A DNA stretch of 64,000 nucleotides from Typha latifolia (lineage: Eukaryota; Streptophyta; Magnoliopsida; Poales; Typhaceae): positions 12,586,501-12,650,500 of the forward strand of contig CM034106.1 of NCBI GenBank assembly GCA_019914945.1, given 5' to 3'. The position numbers and the translations under genes are program-made. The stretch's first letter is position 1; the number at the start of each line of letters is the position of its first letter. This document shows positions 12,665-26,606 of this stretch, one piece after another. The notes beneath the pieces were generated by a model, which saw nothing but the letters and a program-made list of their open reading frames with translations, had not been told where the DNA came from and ran no database searches.

Positions 12665-15600
12665 TTATGAGCTCTCTATTGGGTTGCTTTGGGGGAGAGG
12701 AGTGGGAGAGGGGGGGAGTTATAGGAGTGGGTGAAGCAAGAGATGTGGGACTAAAACAATGGATGGCGGTTTCAGTAATCTATGGGAAACTATTGGCTTG
12801 CGAGTTGTGAGAGTATCTTTGTAATATTAATCCTCTTATTCTATTAAATTACGATCAAAACCCATCTCACAGTGAGATTGGCACTACACATTTAGTATTA
12901 TTTATCTTCCCGGAAATAAGAGAGAGAAATATGGTAGCATAATCTATTTGTATTATTTATATAAATTTTCACGTGATATATTAAAGAATATTTTGTGCCT
13001 AAATATCTAAAATACTCTATTTGACAGTAATTTATTCTAATTATAGAGAATTTAACTGTAAAAAAAGTATATAAAAATTATTTTATATCTATGGTTAATT
13101 TAATTCACGTTAATAAGACAATAAAGTCAGACCGTATGAGGAGCTGAAAGTAAAATACACGATAAATATCCTGCGGCAGGGTGTAATTAATAATAACGAA
13201 AAAGCATAGGAAGTTTTTGATAAATTTACTTTAGATATTTTATTGATTAAGCAATAAGTATGATCGGTCCAACAATGGCAGTTTCGTAGTTATTGGTGAG
13301 TCACCTGTGCTTTTTTCTCCACCGGCTCTGCCGGTCGCTCTTTTGTATTATGGGAATATGGGGGGGGCGAACCTTCCGGTCGCTCCTTTTATGGCGTCAC
13401 GTCCACCATCTTTACCCGGGACCACTTTGTCGCGTAGCGCGCAGTCCCTCTCGCAGTTGCGTCTTTTCGTACTTGGGGTGGGGCCCGTCATCAAGTCCGA
13501 GACGACAGGCCCATTGGGCCCACGTGGTAGTGGCGTGGGAGCTCTCCTTCTAAGCTGAACACGTGGCAGACCCTTCTATGGGCAGGTCGCCTTTGTATTC
13601 GTAACGTGTCCTCTGTTCCAATTTTTGGATCTTGTATAACAAGGAAGACCATAGGTGGATGGATTCTTCTCAGCTCCGTTTGCTTTATTCATTTTGTTTA
13701 AGAGAAGAGGATAAATGTATTTAGTCATAATAACTTCCTCGTTTATAATAAACGCCACTAGAGTTCTTTCAATAATTAGAACAAAAGTGAGCTTAAGTTT
13801 AAGCTACCGGACTCTAAATCTTTTCCTATTTAATAAACAAATTTGTAGTGTTCCAAGGTGGTAATCTTCCCCAGTTTTCCATCCACTTCTTAGATTTTAT
13901 TAATCAAAAGATAATCTATTGAAACTCTCGAGGATTCTCTCTTCAACGCAAGCAAAGAAACCTCTGTGGGGGCTATAGCTTCTACTCTCTTTCTCTTTTT
14001 CCTTTAATTTTTGTACGTTAGTTATATATTAGATATACAAAGGGTAATCCTCTCCATCCATATAAATCAACTTTTTATCAGATTAATACGTCTCTATCGT
14101 TACAGTGCAGTGGTGGGTTTAGAGCTAACTTCTTGTATATTGTGAAGTGCATCAATGATTGAATTGGTTTTGAGTACTTCTGTGAAGCAGAGGAAGGACC
14201 ACAGGATTAAGCTCTTCAATGTCCTTTCCACCCTTTTGTTAGGCAGAAAGAAAGTTAGAGAAGCCAATTAGAAAAGGTTGTATTCTCCTATCATGTCGGT
14301 AATACTCCCAATCATAGTACCTAATCACCATTTGATACTACTATTATATGAGTCACAACTCACATGGAGAACAGTAATAATCGCATGATATTGTACCAGC
14401 TTTTGAAAATTCTTTGTTATCTATAAGAGTTGGGAACATAAAATAGGCAGGACAATATGATTAGCTTTGCTAATTATAAGACCCAATCAAGAGTTTTTTT
14501 ATTTTTATTTTTACAAAATTAAGCCTCTTCCTAACTTTTTAACCCGAGTTAACACCAAAAGAGTCATATTTCATCGTAGCTGTTGAATCTATTAATATTT
14601 TTATCTAAAAATAAAAGATTTCACTGACAGCTATAATAAAATAAACCACTTTTAATTAATAGTTGGTATTAAAAATAAAAAAAAATAAAAAAAACTCCCC
14701 AATCAACCATAATATTCTCTATATTGTGCCTTCAAATCATTTTTCACTTAGAAAATTCTGAATCAAAAGAATTTGTTTTTAACCAAAAAAAAAAAAAAAA
14801 AAAGGTGTGGACTTTGATTCGATCCCTGTCCGGTTGCACATGAACAGTAGTTGGTCCTCCTCAGCTTTCTCTCTGGCTTTTGATTACTCCAAAGCATCAG
14901 ATCTCTCCATGTTGGTGGCTCTGCATTGCACGTGGAAGCAGTACGTACTCACACGAGTGTCCCCCCACCGCCCGGCATTCTTCCCCCTCTTTCCTTTTTC
15001 TTTTATATTACTTTTTATAAACATACCAGATCACACAGATGATTAAGTTAACGAGTATTTTAACAGAGTCTTCAAATAATATCACAAGGAAAAAGTTGGT
15101 GCGAATGATATACCAACTTGCTGAGGGGTAGGAGATCTTCTCCTCAGGTGGTTTGGAAAAGTCTGCAATATTTGCAATACGAGTAACCCAGTTACTCATA
15201 AGCAATAGATTGCATCCAAAGTACATCTTTAGTCAAAATGAATTAGAACTCAGACATCCCCAAGCCATTCTAATAAAAACTCATAATTAGTATGTTAGAC
15301 ATTTAAGTTAGTAAAAGTCAACATCAGGTATAGGCAATCATCTAGAATTTCTTTGAATTTTTACAAATTTAATTATTGATGTGGAGCTGAATCAAGATTT
15401 TTAGAATTAATTTTAAAAATAACTTTTGGAAATTCCAATCAACAAGGCTTCTACTCCCTTACATGGTTCTATTGTGGAGATTTTAATTTTGGCAGGTTTT
15501 ACTTTAGCAGATTCTTAAAAAGAGTTCGAGTTGGTATTACCAACACGAGAAGTAATTAGATCAATAAAGAATCTGAAAAATAAAATAAAAGAATTGCTAA

Positions 15601-16529
15601 GAAAACAACAATTTCTTTTATTAAAAAAAGAAGAAGAAGAAGAAGAACAGAAATGATCACAAGCATCACCAAACAGACCACACTTTCCTTTGAATAAGAA
15701 TTCCAAATCAAAAACCTCACTATCACGTGAAGTGTTAGTTAAATCGTCCACGAAACGATCAAATTCGACTACCAAATCCTCACATTAATGAACCCTAACT
15801 CGTAAACTTGGGAGTGCCAGGGCTTAGAAAAAGCTCGATTGGAATTTTGGGGGGTTTTTTAGGACCAAAATCGAAATAGAGAACATTGCAAGGGCTTACG
15901 AGGAAAATTAATCGAAGGGGGTGGGGGTGGGACGAAGCAAGACCTACCTCCCTCACTCACTTAATCCACCGATTAACTCGGTATTAGTATTACTTGAAAA
16001 ATAATGAGCGTCTATAAACCCAACCACTCCTAGTCTTCAAATCAAATTAACAAGACTAAAATACTTCTCTTTAAAAAATAATGTTTTAGTTAATTTGTTT
16101 CTAGTTCTAATGGGCCTTGTCAATAAGGGAAAGGAAGGAAGCCCACATTTAGTGGGCCGACCGCTTATGAAGCCCAGATTGGCTCTAAAGCGTCCGACCT
16201 GATTAGGATCCGCTGCAGGAAGAACGAACTACGCGGCACACGGCCTGTTGTAACCGTCCGTTCAAAATCGGACAGCCGAGACGCGCCAAAAACTCACGTT
16301 CTTACGCACGCACGCACGCACACGATGTCATCAAATAAAAGTGTGATAAAAAGAATTAACATATAGATTTTGAATTTTTTGAAAATCCCGAGAAAATAAA
16401 AAAAAGGAAAAGGAAAAAAAAGCTTGAGAGTTATACAGATTGCTCTATTTTTTCTAGTCTTTTTTTTTTTTTTTTTTGCATTTTGGTACTTGTAGATTCT
16501 TTTATTTTCTTTTTATCTTAAACTTTTCA
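12665..16529. other. Intergenic DNA between the FLZ and BOI-type genes
   Basis: Apart from the GC-rich block at 13290-13610, this is AT-rich with homopolymer runs (for example about 14788-14803). The 3' flank of the BOI-type gene lies just left of 16530. No gene, tRNA or clear transposon end is recognised. Confidence 0.5.
13290..13610. promoter_or_regulatory. GC-rich block with G-boxes upstream of the FLZ gene
   Basis: An island of higher GC in AT-rich DNA. It contains the palindrome GGCCCATTGGGCC (13508-13520) directly followed by CACGTGG (13521-13527), and ACACGTGGC (13559-13567), a textbook G-box/ABRE form. GGCCCA motifs resemble site II elements. The nearest gene is FLZ, starting 0.66-0.98 kb away. 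The regulatory role is inference; a distal promoter or the remains of another promoter would also fit. Confidence 0.4.
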
Positions 16530-17707
16530 TTAGGAGAAGAAGACTTGGACGCTTCCGCTCCTAACGCAACGGCAAACTGGGCAGAAGTCGTCACCGGCGC
16601 TGTCGACGTTGCAGACTTCGCATAGGCACAGGTGGCGGCAGGGGAATACAACCACCGAAGCCGGTTTAAAGCGGCAGGACCGGCAAGCCCGGTCCGGTTC
16701 GACTCGCACCGGATCCACGTGGGCCGACTCGGCGTCGTCGGCCGGGGCCGACTCGCCACAAAGCTCCTCCCTCGGCTCGGCCGCCGCAGCGGCGGCTCGC
16801 TGGAGCTGCGTGTGGAGAGCTGCCGCCGCCGCCTGGCCGGAGAGCGCCTTCGCCTGCCACGTCATCGACTCGGCCCTGAGACGAGCGAGCCGGCCCTCCA
16901 GCTCGGCGCCGCGGCGCGCCGCGAGCTCCACCTCCGCCTCCTTTCCCCTCAGGCGCCGTGCGGCCGCCTCCTCCGCCACGCACAGCAGCGCACGGTAGTG
17001 CCTCTGCCGCGTCTCCGCTAACGTGCGCCGCAGTTGCTCTCCCTATGAGAGGACGAGCCCAAGCACCCAAATTTAACCCATTTGAAGCCAAAACCGAAGG
17101 AGGAAAAATAAAAATAAAAACCGCAAGAAAAGAGGATGACGAGGAGAGAAGAGTACCTGGGCGTGGAGGAATTTCTCTATTTCGACCCTCTGTAGATTGA
17201 TTTGGGCGGCGATTTCGTCGGAGAAGACGAAGGAAGAAGACGAGGAAGAGGAAGAGGAGAGGATGGGATTCGATAGGCTCTGGGTCTGCCGTTGGTCTTC
17301 GAATTCGAGGCGCAAACCGGTGGAACAGAAGTTGACATGGTATCCCTGAGGCGGCGGCGCTACCATTTGCGCCGCCTCTGCCGCCGACTCCCTTCCTCTC
17401 TTCCTCGGATTCCCACTCCCTGATCAAAACGTAGCAAAACCCATCTCAGAATCCTCCCTTGTAGACAAGGAAAGATACGATACCCAAGTGTGCTCTCGGT
17501 GCCTTACCTCCATTGGAGACGAAGGTTTGGTTCAACTCCATCTCCTTGCTATCTTTCTCGCTTCTGCATCCGACCCAAATGAAGAAATCACTCCAAAAGC
17601 TCGAATTTTTCTTCGCAAACCGAAGCAATAAACGCAATAAAGAAAGGGAAGGTAGAGACATACCTGTTAAGGAATAGAACGTTGGACGGGTATTGGGCAA
17701 CCGCCAT
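16530..17707 (-). CDS. BOI / S-RBP11-like RING E3 ubiquitin ligase, 291 residues
   Basis: BOI-type ligases (Botrytis Susceptible1 Interactor and relatives) ubiquitinate regulators of stress, cell death and gibberellin responses. Four coding exons, 17664-17707, 17508-17563, 17157-17419 and 16530-17042, all GT-AG and in phase, give 876 nt. The N-terminus MAVAQYPSNVLFLNR is the family signature. NPRKRGRE in exon 3 is a conserved basic motif, probably nuclear localisation. Exon 4 opens with a coiled coil and a WRD-like stretch (AESMTWQAKALSGQAAA), followed by an Ala-rich linker. The C-terminal RING starts near residue 241: CRSC, then PCRHLCLCEVC, then CPVC, ending SVQVFFS. The first two exons are only 44 and 56 nt, so naive gene finding would miss them. 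The last exon is strongly GC-rich, unlike its surroundings. Confidence 0.93.
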
Positions 17708-17767
17708 CGAGGATAGTTGGATTCCAGAGAGCAAAAGACGGGGAAGGAAGGCAGATTCCTCAAAAGG

Positions 17768-17771
<4 letters not shown>

Positions 17772-17808
<37 letters not shown>
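17772..17808. repeat. (GA)n microsatellite upstream of the BOI-type gene
   Basis: About 37 bp of GA repeats, starting 65 bp upstream of the ATG at 17707. On the sense strand it is a (TC)n tract, probably in the 5' UTR or core promoter, where such Y-patches are common in plants. Confidence 0.9.
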
Positions 17809-17811
<3 letters not shown>

Positions 17812-17819
17812 AGAGGTGT

Positions 17820-20800
17820 GGGAATAAAGGAGAAAGAAACGGCTGGAATCAATCACAGGCAAAAAAGCCAAAGAAAGCTTCTTCTCTCTCTCTCTCTCCT
17901 CCTCCCCTTCCTCCTCCTCTGCTTCTTTCGCCAAAGATTTCGATGTCGAATAGAGAGAGCGAGAGAGACGCGGTGGAAACGAAGGAATCAGTCCAAAGAT
18001 GGGCTTCTTATTATGCTCTCTCTTTCATGCGCACACTTCTCATGGACAGGGGTGGGGGAGGAGAGAGATGAGAAGGAAAAAAAAATTGATGGCTTTTTTC
18101 CCCCTTTTCTTCTCCTCCTACTCCTCCTCCTCCTCCTCCTTGTTTTGGTTTGAATAATTAATCCAGCTTCCTTAATTGGTGGATTTGATTTAATATTTTT
18201 TGGTAATCGATGCAAGAGAGCATGTGATGATGTGGTGTGATGCACTTGCTGCCTGCCAATTGTTTGTCCATAAGAGATTCATGACTACTATTTATTTCTG
18301 CAATTATAGGCTATATTTTTATTATTCTTTGATTTTTTGATTTTTTTTTTAAATTATTTTGCAACTTGTAATTTTGTTTTTATTTATCAATCCAACTTGT
18401 AATTTAAATTTTAATCTAATATTATCTTCTATATAATTACTGTCGAAAACTCTTTAAAAAAAAAGTGAACAAATAGATATAAATACAAATATCTAAAATT
18501 CCATTTAATTTATAATATTGAAAAAAAAATTTAATTAAAAAATATAATCTCCTAATTAAGTGCTATGAGATTACCACAGATGGTTTGAAGTTTTGAATCA
18601 ATAATTAAACAGGCATCGTGTTGTCAATTACAATGGAGAAGATGCGGATTAAGCCCTTCAACCTAATCCATTTGGTTGGTTTGTCAGATGCTTTGCCTGG
18701 ATATGATTTATACTCTTAATTTATTTTTCTTTGTGGGTCTTTCTAGAGGAAAGAAGAAGACTAATTAGTATTCTCTTTGGTGTTATTCTTTGTCAAAATC
18801 TTTGAATTGTGATGACTAATTATAGTACTAATATGAGTTTTAATAAAACTTTAGTTTTTATTTCGTTGCCTCTAAATTTTTGTGGATATTAATTCATAAA
18901 GAATGCAAAAAAAAAAAAAAAATCCCACTATGATATAATTATATTAATAATAGGCGTTCATGCGTAGATTATAGTCACATTCATGCACGCCACGCCCAGC
19001 AACTAATATTGTTACTCGTCCTCGGGAGGTGGAACTTAATAAATGATTAAAATGCTAATCACGTACTAAATATAATTAGGTGAATCCAATACTAACGCAC
19101 GAATTTATTGACCTCTTGTTGCAATATAAATCGTGAAACGCAACAATAAAAGGAGGCATAAAATTAACGTTTATTAGTGTTCATTGTACTCGTCAGCATT
19201 CACTTTTTCCTCTCTTTTTTTTAAATTTTTTTTCGTGAAACAAATTAATTATTTACTAAAGGTTTAAGGAGGACAAAAGGTAAATTATATGACAATAATG
19301 TATCTGAATGGTGAAGTTAATTTAATTCTTTATTTACTAATCTTCGAGGGTTACATTTTGATGGGATAACATTAATCCAATACTAACCCACCTGGAAACT
19401 TCTATCTTCCCAACAACTCCGTTGCCATCCTTATCCCGTTTTAATGAATAAAATAGAGGAAGGCATTAATAAGAATTTACATAGATAGGAAAGCGATCGA
19501 ATTTAAGATCATGAGAGCATGTGTTCAATGTAATATCCAATTCAGCTCGAGTTTTAACTTCAAGCCATTTGTTTGTCGTCCATGTCATCATGCATGCACT
19601 TCAAACGAAGTTTTTAATCTTTAATTGCCGTGGCAACTACGTAGCTCTTGTTAATAAACTATGAACTATGATAAGGGCAAAGAGTAGTGGAAGTTCGTAG
19701 CACTATGTTTGATTGATTTGAGAGTTAATTGTATTTAGACTGCCTAAGTTGTCATCATTTTTTCATATACTCTTTTTCTTTTTTAATTCTTTAACTTAAG
19801 AGTGGATTTGATCGAGAGCCGAGCTTGTCACCGTCAAGCTCAGTTTGAAATTAATTTTGAGCCATGTTTGTTTGATCGAGTCTTAACCAGCAGAGCTCAA
19901 GTTAGCCGGATTAGTTTGACAACCCGACTCATAGGTATTTTCAAAATATAAATAGTAAAAATATATGGCTTGAATTGTAAATTTATAAAGGATAAATTAT
20001 ATAAAAAATAATGTTTCCTTATGTTGTTATTGGCATAGCAATAATAGCCACCTAGTATTGACAAAACAATCATAACCACTGTGAATGAGCATCTCTCATC
20101 TCCCCTCCTCATCGTCAATATTGACTTTAGCCCATCTTCTTATCGCTACTACTTTTCTGCTACTATGCTACCCAACTCTCTCCTCCTCTATCGTCTTGTA
20201 TTGGTTGTTGTTGGATCCATACAATGACGGCACCGGAGGTGAAGCCTTGTCTTTGCCACCAATACGTCACTTGTGGCCGATCTCGGCAACCGAAGCCTTT
20301 CTCTGATGCTATGATTTGATCCTGGTCTAGTTTTGTGTCAGTTGTCCCTCATATCGTGTTGTCTATTTTAGTTTGCTGATAGGCTGTGGTGTTAGGCTAT
20401 CTGTGAGCTTGACGAAATTGCAAAAGATTCCTTAATTGCAAGAATTTTATTATGCTTATGTGTGATGTTGCCTATGTGAGCCAAGAGATTGTCTTATTTC
20501 TAGGATTCTTCCCTCTTTTCCTCCATTTTCTCTTTAGCATTAGTATTTGCATTATTATAATCTTGCCGCTAAAGTTTAGTTGTTGTATTAGGATCTTAGC
20601 CAAATGTTGAGCTTGTTCTAAGATTGTTATCATTTCTTTCTTATTCTTTTAGTTATCAAGTTATAGCCACTTTTCTCGATATGAATCATATGTCCATAGA
20701 CTTTCTTCGAAATAGAAAAGAATAATAGCCGACTAATAAAATGACAAATACGCCCCAATCTTATCACCCTCATCGTAGATCTCATCAAAAGATGTCAAGG

Positions 20801-23800
20801 ATTGTTATTGTCATTCTCTATAAAATAAAATTACAAATTTCTCTACCACATTTTAAGAGAAATTTTTAATGGTTAATGAGCTGCCACACTTGGGGTGGGG
20901 GTAATTTAAACCCTTGGTAATAATTTGGTCATTGTCAATCTTGTTATCTGTCTACCATTATACAATATACTATGATATAGTGACAGCTAATTTATTCTTT
21001 TGTGCCTCTCGTCTCAATGCCATGTCGTATTGGGAGTTCTTTTCACAATATTTTCAACACTTTCTCCTAATTTGAGCACTATCTAATGCCAATACAAAAT
21101 TAAATGCCCATCTCCATCTCTCATGGGTCCAAACAAGAGAGACATAGGTGAGGTTAGAATTTCTCTGCATTCCCATCAAAACAGTGCGTGGTTTTAAAAA
21201 AAAAAAAAATTAATGAATTTTTTTTTTATCAAAACTATTTAATATCTTGCTTTTATTATATAGAGTAAAGTATAATAAAAATAAAATGCAATGGTTGAAT
21301 GAAAAATATTTATATGGAATTCAATAGAAAAGAAACAAGGGAGAAAAAAAAAACTATGACCCTTCAATATTGAATTCTTTCTTCCTCCCTCTTCTTTCTT
21401 TTCTTTTATTTTATTTTCCACTGCAGAAATTCCGGTTGTGCCATGTAGAGGATAAGTCTTGCCGTGGATTGACGTGCACATAAATTTCAAATTTTAATGG
21501 ACCACAGAGGCGACCTAAGTTTCAATTGCCTAACTCTATGGTAGGTGATAACTTTTAACAGTTGATCAAATCTATATACTTAGTAGGAAGAATTGTGATG
21601 GAATTAAATTTTCTCAAGAGCGGCGGAGCAATCCTTACCTTTTTCGAAAGTTTAATTCAAAGTTTCTTTTTAAAAAAGGTAAATTTATAAATAAGAAATT
21701 ATAAATTCAGTTTAGAGCGACGACTTTTTAACACAATAGCGGTAAGCATTGAGTCAGAGAGAGCAACGTAGAATAATAAAACAAGTACAATCCTGAAAAG
21801 TTCTTTTAGAGGAGCAAATGGCCCTGTGAAATGCCTAAAACTGGAAGATTAGAGATCAAAAGTGAGAGTTGTTTATTCTTCTCCTTATGTTTTCTCCCCC
21901 TTGCAACAGTATAACAATTTAAAGACACAGCACTTCACATGCATTGTCCCTCATGAATCAAGTCATTCACAGTGGAGAATAAAATCATATCATTTGAAAT
22001 GCTTTTCTACCACCACCAATATTTACCATGAATTCTGTACCGCAAGGAGAAGTTATTCACAGGCTTCATGTGACATCTTGAATACCAAATCTGTCAGTAG
22101 TAGTCATAGACATAAATATTTTTTCAGTGTTTGATAAAGATAGAGGAGACCAAGGAGATCTGAACAAAAGTTGAAGCATACCTCCCCTCTAGAAAAGAGT
22201 GCAATAAAAAAAGAGAAGAGTGATATAAAATATAAGGCTGGTCAATCTCTCATACATCCCCATCTAACCAATATTAATAAGAGGCTAATCAAAGAGGGAA
22301 GGGAGGGAGGTTGTCAGGATTCCTTTTCCTTTGCATCCAAGTTGCCTTTTATGAGCTGGTGCTGGCCCTCCCAACTCCCAAATGACATTTTAATTCCTTT
22401 GCTTCAATTCCCTTGTTCTTCTTCACCTAATCCTTTTGCTACAAATTAAGTACACACCTTGGGGCTTCAAATCCCTTTCTTTCTTTCTTTCTTTCTTACT
22501 TTATTTCTTTCATTTTCCCCTTATGCCTTCTTGGTTGGTCTAGGTGGTTGGGTTGATCGCAACTAGTAGCTTTGTCTATTTTTCTCCCTTTTTTTTTATT
22601 TTTTTTTATCTCAACATTATGAGAGCTGTGTATAGGAGGAGGAGCCCATGCTTCCCCCCATCACATGCCTTTGCTTTACATATCTCATGGGGTTATGTCT
22701 CTCTTTCAGAAAGTGTGACATATCTTTGAATGTGATACCTGCAAAAACTGAAACAAAGTGTGGGGTTCTTTGGGAGCCAGATCCTGATGCAGGCCTGGCC
22801 AACCACCTGGTTGAGGGGGCCCACTCCTCCTCATCCCTCTAGTCTGATTCTGGTGGGCCTCATCCCAGACTTATTCTGCAGTCACTAGTTCTAATGTTAT
22901 ATATAATAGTCTTATCACTAGTTCTTGTTTAGAAGCAGTAAAGATCATAGACAGCTGACAACAACTTCGGCTACTATATCAAATATTTTACCAGCTAAAG
23001 ATCTAATGTGATGCTAGAAGATGGCTCAGTGGTCACTAACCACGGAGCATTGAGAGGAAGGGAAGAAATCTTTTATCACCCTACAAGTGAGTTGGGTCTT
23101 TTGAAAGTCCATAAAGTGAACTACTGACGCGTCTACTCATGCAGAGTAGATGATTGGGTCTCTCTTTAGTGTTCTCTCCCCCAACTCCACCCATTCTTCT
23201 CTCATGATCATCCAAACTTCTATCTGCTTTCTGTTTACTAAGTTTAGATGCTGGTTTAAGATCTACAACTGGTGATGCACTTGCAAACAAACTAACTAGG
23301 CCAATTCTTTTTATTTTAAAAAACTCCACCTTTCACATTGGTCACACACATCATCATTATCAATACTTTGAAGAGGCTCAAGCTCCCTCTAGATACACAC
23401 TTACACAACAAGTTTAGTGCACATTAGGCAACAAATCTTTCTCATCTTCCTTTTTCCTATAATTAACAAGTGCTTGGAGTTGCGTGCTTTTGTGTGGGTG
23501 TTTCAGTGCTCTTATGACCTCTCTCCATGCTCGCAAGTCACACAACCATATGCCATTGTCCCTCATGCCTGTCCTCGGGTTGCTTTCTACTGCCTCTTAC
23601 AAACTTCTCTATTATGGACTTTGGTGAACATACCAAGTCATGGCTACTTTATTAATGCTTCCCCCTAGAAAAATGCCAACCACTCTTTATAGTAGCATGT
23701 TCTTTCAGAGTATGCCCATCTTCCCACCAAGTCATTTTGTTCTCTTTCGGCATACCTAATCTGATGCCAAAACAACCCATTTCTCCCCACTATGTTAGAT

Positions 23801-26606
23801 TCTTTTGGTAATCTCACTGATCACCACAGCTCTCCCATGACTATGAGCTTGGATGCTAGCCAAAGACAAGCAAACCACAGCCCCTCCTTTATTCATTAAC
23901 TCATACGATAAAATTGTTGTTTACCATGTGCTTTGCCCCTTTTGTGAATGTAAATATCTTCCACATATTCGCAAATCCACTCTTTACTTCTGAGACATGA
24001 TTGAGAAAAGTTTTCTTTTTCTTTTTCTTTTTTCTTCTTCCCATAACCGTAATAATAATATTGCTAGACCAAAAGTCCTAAGCACCTAAGATGTCGAAGA
24101 ATCATTGCAGTCCTGTCACCTGTGAACCTTGATTAAGAAGCATAGGTTGAACAGAAGTCCCACTGAAAGACTTAGCAATTCCTAGATGCCATTGCATATT
24201 ATGATTCGAGATGTGAAGAACAAACACATTATTGAGTCTGTGGATCTCCACTCGGAATAGACCACAAGCGAATTAATGGGTTAGAGGTGGGAGAATAAAG
24301 CGAGGAGCCCAGGCACATGAAGGAAGAAACATTGGAGTACTCGAGAGACTTGGCATGACCTCTTTTTCATAATAATTTACCCCCTTTATTTTCCATTTGA
24401 GATTCCCTGATGAGAGGCACTATCAACACTCAAAACAAGCACCAGTCCGACTGGGTAGTAGTGTTGTAGCTTTGATGTGAATGAAAGAAACCACAAGAAA
24501 GTGAATATAGGAAAAGGAGGACATCATTCATTTAGAGGGAAAACTTCTGGGAGTTGGAAAGAAAGAAATGCATGACTGGCATTGTGGATTTTATTACAAA
24601 ACTGGCTTTCACCTGTCACTACCTATATTACAAGCCTGATGTGAGCACACCATCTAATTGACGTACGCAAATCAACTCATCTTTTTTGGGGTATATTTGC
24701 AAGGAATGATCTTAAGGAAGCTTAAATCAGGGGAAAAAAAACAGAATATACTGTCAATAATCCCTGTAAACTAGTGGAAGTGAATGTTAGGTAATTTCTT
24801 TTTGTATATGGACCAGATAAAAAAGAGGACCAGATGGAGATCCCTTAAAATTAATCATCAAATTTATATAGGAGATATGGGGAAAATGAAGAAGAAGAAA
24901 GCTTCTAAAGTTTGGAAGATACAACAATAATATGCTTGAAATGATGAAAGCAAGGTGGATAGGCTCATTGAAGGTCCTCCCTTGGGTTGGTTGTCCTTGA
25001 CTAGTTTAAGTCCTCTTCAAATATGGCTTCCTAACCACCTTGAGTTGCCTTCATTTGAATTGAATCTGAAAAACTCTACACCAAAGTCCTTTCCTAGACC
25101 ATTTTGAAATGCACCTGTTGAAGACTATGTCACCTAACACAAACAATTATCACATGCTAAATAGTTATTTTCTTTCTCCAGAGCGCAACTTAAGCCCGTT
25201 TAATAAAAGAATCGAGGCTTTTCGCTAGGATTAACTGCCTGCCATCCAAAGAGGGGAATTGAGATGTATGCCATCTTTGGATCTATGCACTGAAACTGAC
25301 AGTTCTTACTGCGTGGCTTCTAACCTCACTGTTGGTTTCTATTGGAAAATGATCTCACCCCTCATGATCTTGGGCCAATTGAGACGCCAAAGAATTACTT
25401 GTATGGTCCTTCTCACCACTCATTTTATGACTATCGCAATTCGTCTTCCTTTCCCACTCATGGAAGTTTCCCTCCTCAATATATCACTAGGAGATCCATT
25501 TCTAATATTTTCTTCAACAGAACTTGGAATCTAGTGTTAGAAAATATATGTCAAAGTGCACAAAATCAGGGCTAGTTAACCAACATGCAACATTCAACTT
25601 CTCCTAGTGGAAACTGTGCGTAAACTAGTGATAAGCAACTTACACATGGCAAAAAATAGCATCAAGTTCATCAAAATTAACAATGGTGTGGGTTCTGTAC
25701 CTCAATAAACAAGAATTAGTTTTTTTTATCAATCTGAGGCAGCTTGTAACTCGCCCTGTGATGTTCACCTGTTCAAGCTTCATTTTCTTGTCGTTGGGCC
25801 TTTAAATTGTTAACAGATGAGCAGAAAAGAAGCTGCCACTTCACCCCAAGTAGAAGCCACTGAGGAATAGTTTTACATTGCCTTCCTCACTTCATCTATT
25901 CAACACTGGATGGATCAGAGAGCCCAAAATTGGGCGTTGGGTAAGATCTGTAGGGCTTTATGCTGAAGTTGCTTGACGAAATTGCTTAAGCAATTTTTGC
26001 CTAGCCAATTTTATTTCCCGAGTTCACCTGCCCTAAATTTTTGAACCGCATTAAAAAGCTCATTTCGTACTACCAACATCCACAACCTGCAATGCAAAGC
26101 AGGTTGCCATTGTAATAGTTAGTACTGTAGCTCATAAGAATCTTTTTTGAAATAAAAAAAACATATTGGCTATAATAATATAAAAGAATACAAATTAATT
26201 AGTTACCATTCCCTGGCCTTCGCATCTGTCAATATTTCAGCCTGATAATATGAGAGTACATTTTCAGTAAAATAAACTTGATATAGAATAAAATCAATTG
26301 TCACTTTACAAGAATATTACAGCTGAGGGGGAGACATTCTCCTCTCTATAGGAGATTCTCCGGTGACGAAAATACAACAGTTTACTGAGGAATGCTGTTA
26401 TGAAGCATGATGGAAAATAAGACCAAATGCTATCAACTCCTAAAAAAGAGAAGTTGCAATTAATAACGCGTAGAAGCTAGAAAGTGCATAGCCAACGAAC
26501 TCTGCAAGAGAGCAAAAGACTTGGGGTTGATCAGCTAATGAACAGGAGAAAAATGTGGTCAACTGTCAATAAGTACTGGTTTAATGGGATAGTACAGTTA
26601 TTTTTG
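17820..26606. other. 8.8-kb gene-poor region
   Basis: The first several hundred bases are the upstream region of the BOI-type gene. The rest is AT-rich with short open frames of no recognisable family. The block at about 21840-25580 is less AT-rich and has long unique-looking stretches; a non-coding transcript or decayed element is possible but unsupported. At about 19800-19920 there are GAGCTCGA-like words of the kind found in dispersed plant repeats. I checked by eye for several conserved plant miRNAs and for tRNA box B motifs and found none. Confidence 0.5.
18108..18140. repeat. (CTC)n low-complexity tract
   Basis: An imperfect run of CTC/TCC triplets in the 5' flank of the BOI-type gene. 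The open frames across it are repeat-derived. Confidence 0.8.

Noticed and set aside
13293..13558. Two overlapping frames of about 85 codons in the GC-rich block
   Set aside because: Composition follows local GC content, there is no family resemblance, and the block looks like a regulatory sequence.
16666..17427. 253-codon minus-strand frame and plus-strand frames across the BOI-type gene
   Set aside because: Shadow frames of GC-rich exons; they read through the introns, and the spliced model gives the full conserved protein.
17682..18153. Plus-strand frames with Arg-Glu runs and Leu runs
   Set aside because: Produced by GA and CTC microsatellites.
19850..26100. Possible conserved plant miRNA precursors (miR156, 159, 160, 164, 166-172, 319, 390-399, 408, 528 and 827 checked by eye)
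   Set aside because: No mature sequence with a matching arm was found; hairpin folding could not be run.
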